In this document: piece after piece, positions 6,778 to 11,824 of the stretch | Layout: every line of letters begins with the position of its first letter | Position numbering within the stretch: the first letter of the stretch is position 1 | NCBI GenBank assembly: GCA_012274205.1 | Contig: JAAOZY010000123.1 | Location: 1-14,605, forward strand | DNA length: 14,605 nucleotides | Reading direction: 5' to 3' | DNA from: Betaproteobacteria bacterium | GTDB lineage: Bacteria; Pseudomonadota; Gammaproteobacteria; Burkholderiales; SG8-39 | Notes under the pieces: model-generated | What the model was told of the DNA's origin: nothing | What the model saw: the letters and a program-made list of their open reading frames with translations, nothing else | Databases searched by the model: none | Made by a program: the position numbers and the translations under genes

Positions 6778-6801
6778 AATGCTTTCGCATTAGCTTAAGC
6801 T
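6778..6801. promoter_or_regulatory. Adjacent palindromes upstream of the protease operon
   Basis: AATGC-TTTC-GCATT (6778-6791) is followed at once by the ten-base perfect palindrome AGCTTAAGCT (6792-6801). Both lie 50-75 bases before the start of the 62-residue protein, a normal place for a repressor operator. No regulator gene is seen nearby. Confidence 0.35.
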
Positions 6802-6850
6802 ACATTTGCTTGTCAGCGGGTCCCAAGTGGGGCTATTAGAGGAGAGCGAC

Positions 6851-7039
6851 ATGGACAAAGATTTCGACCGCGAGGTCGCGGTTCTGCTCGAGGCCGCAAT
6901 GAAGCAACCCGGTGTGGCCGATGTGATGAAGATTTACGAAATCAACAAAATGGCCATCGACCCACTCCAAGATATCCAACGAGCCCTCGAACCACGAGTG
7001 GTGATTTCGACCTCAACAACTTCCGGGTTCATGCGCTAA
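6851..7039 (+). CDS. Small protein of unknown function, first gene of the element's operon
   Basis: This is a 62-residue product (MDKDFDREVAVLLEAAMKQP...). The ATG at 6851 is chosen because a GAGGAG ribosome site ends six bases before it; a longer frame starting at 6806 lacks such a site. The sequence is predicted largely helical and acidic at the N-terminus (about residues 3-45), with a loose Ser/Thr-rich tail (VVISTSTTSGFMR). There is no signal peptide, membrane helix or metal-binding motif. Its TAA is directly followed by the ATG of the protease gene with no spacer, so the two are translationally coupled and likely act together, for example as adaptor, partner or regulator of the protease. 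I do not recognise the family. Confidence 0.75.
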   Translation: MDKDFDREVAVLLEAAMKQPGVADVMKIYEINKMAIDPLQDIQRALEPRVVISTSTTSGFMR

Positions 7040-8059
7040 ATGCCGTCCTGGGGCGGAATACTGCATGAGGTTAATGACCTCGCTGCCAAGGATCCGCAAC
7101 ACGCGCTCGATTTTGTTAGGCGAAAGTATCTCGCTTCATTGCATGCGCATACGAAGCGGGCGGTAATACTTTACGCTACTAAGTGGACGCAGCCCTCGGA
7201 CAATGTTCCGCCCGATATGGTAAGTATCAATGACGGAGATATCCAGGGTTTAATGGAAGTAGTACATGGGGTCGATGATCAAAATCTCGATTTGATAATC
7301 CATAGCCCCGGTGGTTACATCACCGCCGCAGACGCCTTCGTTCAATACTTGCGGTCCAAGTTCTCTAATATTCGCGTTATTGTTCCCCAAGCAGCAATGT
7401 CCGCTGCGACGATGATCGCCTGTGCGGCGGACGAAATTGTCATGGGCAAACATTCGTCACTTGGCCCCATCGATCCCCAATTCAGTATGCATACTTCGCT
7501 TGGAGTTCGGATGATTCCGGCGCAAGCGATATTGGATCAATTCGAGCGCGCGAAGGAAGAGTGTAAGGACCCCGCAAAACTTGCTGCGTGGGTTCCGATG
7601 CTTCAGCAATTCGGGCCCGACCTACTTGTGCAATGTACAAACATGTCGGTATTGGCCTTTCAGCTCGTCCGTGAATGGCTCGCAACCTACATGTTTAAAG
7701 ATCAAGCAGACCGGGACGCCAAAGCCATAAGTGTTGCTGGGTGGCTGGTAAATCACGGCGAATTTAAGACCCATAGTCGACATATTAACCGCAGCATATT
7801 GCTCGAAAGAGGTCTTAAGATAACGAACCTTGAGGACGACAAATTCGTTCAGGACTTTGCGCTCTCGATTTTTCATGCTGCAACGATCACGTTTACCCAC
7901 TCCGGCGCGGTAAAAATAATAGAGAACCATAAGGGCAACGCATTTTTGCAGCAAGTCCAGCCTGTATTTGTTGAACAACCTGCACAGGTTAGGTTTTCAC
8001 CACCAGCTGTAGCGAACCCTAATTTGCGCCCTCCCCCATTTCAGAAGAAGAAGCACTGA
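7040..8059 (+). CDS. ClpP-fold serine protease of the SDH (serine dehydrogenase proteinase, DUF114) type
   Basis: This 339-residue protein lacks a signal peptide and membrane helices. The ClpP/SppA-like core is plain. LDLIIHSPGGYITAAD (83-98) carries the SPGG oxyanion-type glycines. IRVIVPQAAMSAATMIACAA (111-130) carries the probable nucleophile S121, and DEIVMGKHSSLGPIDPQ (131-147) follows. This combination is characteristic of the SDH family, which is related to ClpP and SppA. A mixed alpha/beta region extends to about 290, and the tail is Pro-rich and ends in KKKH. The gene starts immediately after the stop of the small upstream gene and has no strong ribosome site of its own. It is the only clearly intact enzyme in the integrated element. 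Family is confident; substrate and biological role are unknown. Confidence 0.85.
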   Translation: MPSWGGILHEVNDLAAKDPQHALDFVRRKYLASLHAHTKRAVILYATKWTQPSDNVPPDMVSINDGDIQGLMEVVHGVDDQNLDLIIHSPGGYITAADAFVQYLRSKFSNIRVIVPQAAMSAATMIACAADEIVMGKHSSLGPIDPQFSMHTSLGVRMIPAQAILDQFERAKEECKDPAKLAAWVPMLQQFGPDLLVQCTNMSVLAFQLVREWLATYMFKDQADRDAKAISVAGWLVNHGEFKTHSRHINRSILLERGLKITNLEDDKFVQDFALSIFHAATITFTHSGAVKIIENHKGNAFLQQVQPVFVEQPAQVRFSPPAVANPNLRPPPFQKKKH

Positions 8060-8079
8060 TACCCTTTAAATTAGAAATT

Positions 8080-8096
8080 CGCGCTCCGGCAGCGCG
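8080..8096 (+). terminator. Hairpin after the protease gene
   Basis: CGCGCT (8080-8085) and AGCGCG (8091-8096) form a six-pair stem with a five-base loop, 21 bases after the stop. It is followed by ATATTTGACTT, a weak T-rich tail. This is the most likely end of the two-gene transcript. Confidence 0.45.
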
Positions 8097-8235
8097 ATAT
8101 TTGACTTAATTGGACTGTGCCATATTTGTGACGAAGCATTTTAGGTTTGGTTTTGCCCCGCGTGACATTTGCCAATGCGTTGGCGAGCGCTGCAAGTGTT
8201 TGTTTTTGAATACGCCCCTAATAGCGGTAGCGCCG

Positions 8236-8279
8236 CTTAATCAGTTGGTCGCAGGTTCGACCCCTGCACGCCCTACCAA
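8236..8279 (+). repeat. Right attachment repeat (attR), 3' fragment of tRNA-Lys(CTT)
   Basis: This is an exact 44-base copy of 6090-6133. It holds the anticodon CTT, the 3' side of the anticodon stem, the variable loop, the T-arm, the 3' acceptor strand and CCA, but no 5' half, so it is not a functional tRNA. It marks where the host sequence resumes. Confidence 0.9.
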
Positions 8280-8425
8280 ATTTCCACGCGCCGCTCCCCG
8301 TCCCAGTTGAGCGCAACGGTCCAGGCCGGCGGCGCATCCAGTGCAGACAGGCAATACCCCAGCTCACGCCGTACACTTCCGCCTCCGCATTCGCGACAGA
8401 TCCAGGCTCCACTAGGCCCAATGGT
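8273..8425 (-). pseudogene. Possible 3' remnant of a host gene abutting the attachment site
   Basis: On the minus strand 50 codons are open between two TAG triplets (8426-8428 and 8273-8275). They read through AWICRECGGGSVRRELGY to LNWDGERRVEIW, with a CxxC pair like a zinc ribbon. The final TAG is supplied by the tRNA 3' end. There is no ATG in the frame, so if this was a gene its 5' part is lost. I do not recognise a family. Confidence 0.25.
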
Positions 8426-8465
8426 CTATTGCATAAATTTCCTGCAGGGCTAGCCTGTACGCATA

Positions 8466-8494
8466 TGTCCGCCAGACTCAGGCGCAGGCGGACA
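8466..8494 (+). promoter_or_regulatory. Inverted repeat upstream of the Cys-rich gene
   Basis: TGTCCGCC (8466-8473) and GGCGGACA (8487-8494) are a perfect eight-pair inverted repeat with a 13-base loop. It ends 25 bases before the ATG at 8520, close to the ribosome site. It could be an operator or an mRNA hairpin that modulates translation. No T-run follows, so it is not an intrinsic terminator. Confidence 0.4.
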
Positions 8495-8519
8495 GCGAAT
8501 GAATGCGGGAGGAGTGGCG

Positions 8520-8774
8520 ATGCGCATCGACATCCCGGAAAGTGTTCGGCAGAAGGTCGACAGGTGTCCGCACGACTTCGGCTGCCTCACGAGTGACTGC
8601 TGCGGCACGCGCGATGTTTGCGCGATCGAGTACGCGTACGGCGCGAGCGTGATGCGCCTCGCTTCCGACGAGCAGATCTTTTGTCCCTACCAGGTCGCGT
8701 TCGGAAACAGCCAGCTCTGCACCTGCCCCGTGCGGGAGTATCTGCATGTCAGCAGGACGAACAACGGCCGCTGA
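8520..8774 (+). CDS. Small cysteine-rich protein, function unknown
   Basis: This is an 84-residue soluble protein with no signal peptide. The ATG at 8520 follows a strong GGGAGGAG ribosome site by five bases; an in-frame ATG at 8499 has none. It holds eight Cys (16, 22, 27, 28, 34, 55, 67, 69), arranged as C-x5-C-x4-CC-x5-C, then C55, then C67-x-C69. This suits binding of zinc or an iron-sulfur cluster, though that is inference. High-GC codon use matches the host rather than the neighbouring element. It stands alone between the attachment site and the anaerobic operon, and it is unclear whether it is related to either. I do not recognise a named family. Confidence 0.7.
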   Translation: MRIDIPESVRQKVDRCPHDFGCLTSDCCGTRDVCAIEYAYGASVMRLASDEQIFCPYQVAFGNSQLCTCPVREYLHVSRTNNGR

Positions 8775-8927
8775 AGACCGCGCGTATTGCCGTTACGATA
8801 CGTTCCCCGGCGCTCTGGCGCCGATCGGGCAAAATCCACCCGTATGCGAAATGCCGCATGGATTCATGACGCGGCCGCCGCGCTTTCCGACCCGATCCGG
8901 CAGAATTCCCCTTTGCTATCCGGGTGT

Positions 8928-8969
8928 TTGATCTAGGTCAACACAGCACCTGACCCGCGGGAAGATACT
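8928..8969 (+). promoter_or_regulatory. FNR/Anr-type box and -10: class II anaerobic promoter
   Basis: TTGAT-CTAG-GTCAA (8928-8941) matches the FNR/Anr/CRP-Fnr consensus TTGAT-N4-ATCAA in nine of ten positions. A -10-like GATACT (8964-8969) lies downstream. If transcription begins seven bases after it (about 8976), the box is centred at -41.5, the position of class II FNR-activated promoters. The first gene downstream begins at 9198 and encodes an electron-transfer enzyme suited to low-oxygen growth. Confidence 0.65.
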
Positions 8970-9020
8970 TCCCCCGTCGCATTGGTGGAAGAAGTGTTGA
9001 ATGGCATCAGTTTGAGACAT

Positions 9021-9077
9021 CGATCCGGAAAGCCGGTGTGCATATGCCGCGCGTACTCCGGAAGCTGTCCCGGATCG
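9021..9077 (+). other. Inverted repeat in the leader of the electron-transfer operon
   Basis: CGATCCGG (9021-9028) pairs perfectly with CCGGATCG (9070-9077), enclosing 41 bases with further CCGG-type pairing potential. In the predicted mRNA it would form a long hairpin about 120 bases before the first start codon. Whether it is regulatory is unknown. Confidence 0.3.
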
Positions 9078-9197
9078 AGTCCGGTCGAGCCGATAGCAGG
9101 TCTTGCGGAACCCGTCAGCGGCACGAACGACGGCGGGCCGGCCGACACCACCCGATACCCCACAACTCGATAGACAAGCCGGTAAAGGCGGGCCGAT

Positions 9198-10169
9198 ATG
9201 AAAGCGAATGCAATGTCCAATTTTCAAATCGTGACGCGCGAGGATTTCTCCGATGTCACCTACCTGCTCGAGGTGCACCACCCGCTGATGGCGAAGGCGG
9301 CGAAGCCGGGGCAGTTCGTGATCGTGATGCTGAACGAGCACGGCGAGCGCATCCCGCTCACCATCGCGGATTTCGACCGCAAGAAGGGCACCATCACGCT
9401 GGTGATCCAGGCGGTGGGCAAGACCACCAAACAGATGCAGCAGGAATGCAAGGTCGGCACGACGCTCTACGGCATGGTCGGACCGATGGGGATCCCCACC
9501 CAGATCAGCCATGCGAAAAAGGTTGTGTGCGTGGGCGGCGGCCTCGGCGTGGCGCCGGTGTTTCCGCAGGCGCGCGGCTACAAGGAGGCCGGCGCCTACG
9601 TGATCGGGGTGCTCGGTTTCCGCAACAAGGACCTGGTGTTCTGGGAAGACAAGTTCCGCGCCGTGTGCGACGAGCTGATCCTGTGCACCAACGACGGTTC
9701 GGTCGGGATGAAAGGCTTTGTCACCGACGGCATCAAGGTTGCGCTCGCCGGCCACGCTGACATCGACGAAGTCGTCGCCATCGGCCCGCCGGTGATGATG
9801 AAGGCCTGCGCCGATGCGACGCGCGCGGCCAAGATCAAGACCATGGTGAGCGTCAACCCGATCATGGTCGATGGCACCGGGATGTGCGGCGGCTGCCGTG
9901 TGAAGGTCGGCGACAAGGTGAAATTCGCCTGCGTCGACGGGCCGGACTTCGATGGCCACCTGGTCGATTTCGACGACCTGATGGTGCGCCTGCAGCGCTA
10001 TACCAAAGAAGAAAAAGACGCGCACGAGCGCTGGTCCGAGAGCTGCCGCATGACCAAGCAGGTCGGCCCGAGCGCGCTGCATGCGCTGGGTTTGTCGAAG
10101 AAGGGCCGGGCGCCGCAGGCCGAGCTGATCGAGCTGCCCGATCCGTTCGAGGACGCGCCCGGAGGCTAG
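9198..10169 (+). CDS. nfnA: NfnA-like subunit: flavin/[2Fe-2S] NAD(P)H:ferredoxin oxidoreductase
   Basis: This 323-residue protein belongs to the ferredoxin-NADP reductase family found as NfnA or sulfide dehydrogenase SudB, related to PyrK. An FAD-binding barrel spans about residues 8-100 (PGQFVIVMLNEHGERIPLTIAD). A nucleotide-binding domain spans about 105-220 (VVCVGGGLGVAPVFP). A [2Fe-2S] site follows with ligands D225, C230, C233 and C245. The Asp at the first position fits the three-Cys, one-Asp cluster reported for NfnA rather than the four-Cys site of PyrK. A C-terminal tail of about 60 residues ends in LPDPFEDAPGG. The ATG at 9198 has AAAGG nine bases upstream; an ATG at 9213 is an alternative. 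It is followed after 85 bases by its expected partner. Electron bifurcation is likely by homology but not provable here. Confidence 0.85.
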   Translation: MKANAMSNFQIVTREDFSDVTYLLEVHHPLMAKAAKPGQFVIVMLNEHGERIPLTIADFDRKKGTITLVIQAVGKTTKQMQQECKVGTTLYGMVGPMGIPTQISHAKKVVCVGGGLGVAPVFPQARGYKEAGAYVIGVLGFRNKDLVFWEDKFRAVCDELILCTNDGSVGMKGFVTDGIKVALAGHADIDEVVAIGPPVMMKACADATRAAKIKTMVSVNPIMVDGTGMCGGCRVKVGDKVKFACVDGPDFDGHLVDFDDLMVRLQRYTKEEKDAHERWSESCRMTKQVGPSALHALGLSKKGRAPQAELIELPDPFEDAPGG

Positions 10170-10254
10170 ACCCGTTTCGAGATTGATTTGGCGGATTTCC
10201 GCGGCCGCATGCGCTGCCGCCCGGATGCCCGCATAGCCGTTAGAGGAAAATGAG

Positions 10255-11748
10255 ATGGCAAAGAAGAAGACGATACGCACCATACCGCAGGAACGCACGC
10301 CGATGCGCGAGCAGGATCCGCAGGTGCGCGCGAAGAACTTCGAGGAGGTGGCCTGCGGCTATTCCCTCGACGATGCGCTGCGCGAGTCCGAGCGCTGCCT
10401 GATGTGCCCGGACCAGCCCTGCATCTCCGGCTGTCCGGTCGGCATCAATATTCCGGGCTTCATCCAGAAGATCAACGAAAAGAACCTGCGCGGCGCCTAC
10501 GACATTTTGACCGACACCAACCTGCTGCCTTCGATCTGCGGCCGCGTCTGTCCGCAGGAGAACCAGTGCGAAGGCGTGTGCACCGTGGGCGACACGCTCG
10601 AGGCGGTCGCGATCGGGCGCCTGGAGCGCTTCGTCGGCGACACCGCGCTGAAGGAGGGCTGGGTCAACATCCCCTACATCGAACCCAACCGTTTTCGCGT
10701 CGGCATCGTCGGCTCGGGGCCGGCCGGCATGGCCTGCGCCGCCGACATGGCCAAGGCCGGCTGCGATGTCACCGTGTACGAAGCCTTCCACGAGCCCGGC
10801 GGCGTGCTCAAATACGGCATTCCGGATTTCCGCCTCCCCAACACCGTGATCGACGCGGAGATCAACAATCTGAAGAAGTTCGGCGTCAAGTTCGAATGCA
10901 ACACCCTGGTCGGGCGCCTGTTCACGATCGAGCAGATGATCGACGAAATGGGCTTCAACGCGGTGTTCGTCGGCGTCGGCGCCGGTTATCCGACCATGCT
11001 CAACATTCCCGGGGATTCGCTCAACGGCGTGCTCTCCGCCAACGAAATGCTCACGCGCTGCAACCTGATGCGCGGCAAGGAGTTTCCGAATTTCGACACG
11101 CCGCTGCCGATAGGCAAGCGCGTCGCCGTGGTCGGCGCGGGCAATACCGCGATGGATGCGATGCGCGTATCGCTGCGCCTTGGCGCGGAAAAAGTGTATT
11201 GCATCTACCGGCGCTCGCGCACGGAAGCCCCGGCGCGCGCGGAGGAAGTGCACCACGCCGAGCAGGAAGGAGTGGAGTTCCACTGGCTTACCAACCCGGT
11301 CGAGGTGCTCGGCGACGGCAAGGGCAATGTGCGCGGCATGCGCTGCGTGAGGATGGAATTGGGCGAGCCGGACGATTCAGGCAGGCGCCGCCCGGTTCCG
11401 GTCGCGGGCAGCGAGTTCGATTTCGAGACCGACCTCATCATCTACGCCATCGGCACCAATGCGAACCCGATCATGGGCCAGACGTCCAAACTCAAGCTGA
11501 ACAAATGGGGCTATATCGGCGCCGACGAAAACCTCGCCACTTCGGTGGCGGGCGTGTTCGCGGGCGGCGATATCGTCACCGGCGCGGCGACAGTGATCCA
11601 GGCCATGGGTGCGGGGCGCAAGGCCGCGCGCGGCATGAAGGCCTATCTCGGCATCCGCGACTCCGAACAATCCTATCTCGGCGGGGGCGGCACATTGTTC
11701 GGGATCGACACCAGAGAGCGGAACTTCGCGCGCGTGCGCGTCGCCTAG
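10255..11748 (+). CDS. nfnB: NfnB/GltD-like subunit: FAD and [4Fe-4S] NADPH oxidoreductase
   Basis: This 497-residue protein resembles the small subunit of glutamate synthase. Two [4Fe-4S] motifs lie at the N-terminus (C48, C51, C56, C60 and C95, C99, C105, C109). An FAD Rossmann motif is GSGPAGMA (153-160). A second Rossmann motif for NADPH is VVGAGNTAMDA (292-302), followed by YRRSRTE with Arg residues fitting NADPH. The final FAD region includes FAGGDIVTGAATVIQAMGAGRKAA. No gltB neighbour is present. With NfnA upstream it more likely forms NADH-dependent reduced ferredoxin:NADP oxidoreductase, or the NADPH module of a 2-oxoacid oxidoreductase complex, than glutamate synthase. An AGAGG site lies eight bases before the ATG. 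Confidence 0.85.
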   Translation: MAKKKTIRTIPQERTPMREQDPQVRAKNFEEVACGYSLDDALRESERCLMCPDQPCISGCPVGINIPGFIQKINEKNLRGAYDILTDTNLLPSICGRVCPQENQCEGVCTVGDTLEAVAIGRLERFVGDTALKEGWVNIPYIEPNRFRVGIVGSGPAGMACAADMAKAGCDVTVYEAFHEPGGVLKYGIPDFRLPNTVIDAEINNLKKFGVKFECNTLVGRLFTIEQMIDEMGFNAVFVGVGAGYPTMLNIPGDSLNGVLSANEMLTRCNLMRGKEFPNFDTPLPIGKRVAVVGAGNTAMDAMRVSLRLGAEKVYCIYRRSRTEAPARAEEVHHAEQEGVEFHWLTNPVEVLGDGKGNVRGMRCVRMELGEPDDSGRRRPVPVAGSEFDFETDLIIYAIGTNANPIMGQTSKLKLNKWGYIGADENLATSVAGVFAGGDIVTGAATVIQAMGAGRKAARGMKAYLGIRDSEQSYLGGGGTLFGIDTRERNFARVRVA

Positions 11749-11785
11749 ACTCCTAGACTCCTGGACACTTGGACCCCTGGACAAT
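11746..11785 (+). repeat. Five tandem 8-base units after nfnB
   Basis: Units TAGACTCC, TAGACTCC, TGGACACT, TGGACCCC and TGGACAAT follow without spacing. The first begins exactly at the nfnB stop codon (TAG). GAC recurs every eight bases. The first two units are identical and the others diverged, so this looks like an ageing slippage-born microsatellite in the operon spacer. Confidence 0.75.
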
Positions 11786-11824
11786 TTTGCGCCGCAATCG
11801 CTTAACAGCAGCCACGGAAAAAAC

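Larger units (their letters stand above)
6134..6850. other. Left arm of the element: no intact gene, broken coding-like sequence and palindromes
   Basis: No frame here is convincing as an intact gene. A plus-strand frame of 175 codons (6183-6710) has odd composition and no clear ribosome site. A minus-strand frame is more gene-like but is broken (see the pseudogene entry). Other visible items are a GAATTCC/GGAATTC inverted repeat with a four-base loop (6312-6329), two DnaA-box matches (6649-6657, 6756-6764), an AT-rich stretch from about 6700 to 6800, and two palindromes before the operon (6778-6801). Confidence 0.5.
6090..8279. mobile_element. Small tRNA-Lys-integrated genomic element without a visible integrase
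   Basis: Two identical 44-bp direct repeats bracket this segment; one repeat plus the interior is 2,146 bp. The interior is clearly lower in GC than the flanks: the row 7201-7260 has 26 G+C in 60, against 37 in 60 at 9241-9300. It holds a two-gene operon (6851-8059), degraded coding-like sequence on its left, and a short right arm. No tyrosine or serine recombinase, transposase or replication protein can be read on either strand. It may be a remnant of a larger island, or a non-autonomous element moved by an integrase supplied from elsewhere. Confidence 0.8.
8060..8519. other. Gene-poor stretch containing the right arm of the element and adjoining host DNA
   Basis: From 8060 to 8235 I see the terminator-like hairpin and a small AGCGG/CCGCT hairpin (8223-8237) that touches the right repeat. 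From 8280 to 8519 there is a possible minus-strand gene remnant (8273-8425) and an inverted repeat ahead of the next gene. Small plus-strand frames crossing the repeat are not credible genes. Confidence 0.5.
8775..9197. other. 423-base gene-free stretch with an anaerobic promoter and a long leader
   Basis: No credible gene is present: a 63-codon plus frame (8982-9173) and a 95-codon minus frame overlap each other and lack ribosome sites. It holds a CGGCGC/GCGCCG hairpin (8808-8823, four-base loop, no T-run) after the Cys-rich gene. The FNR-type promoter follows at 8928-8969. The predicted leader of about 220 bases contains an eight-base inverted repeat (9021-9028 with 9070-9077). Confidence 0.6.

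Noticed and set aside
8110..8421. Frames crossing the right attachment repeat on both strands (8110-8310 plus, 8218-8421 minus)
   Set aside because: Both read through the tRNA fragment, lack ribosome sites and have no domain. The repeat explains their resemblance to other tRNA-derived frames.
8982..9220. Small plus (63 codons) and minus (95 codons) frames in the leader of nfnA
   Set aside because: They overlap each other, lack good ribosome sites and lie in a likely untranslated leader. They are kept only as a point to test.
10255..11748. Annotation of this gene as glutamate synthase small subunit (gltD)
   Set aside because: The domain order fits, but there is no gltB beside it, while an NfnA-type partner lies directly upstream and Kor subunits downstream, so an Nfn or Kor-linked role is preferred.
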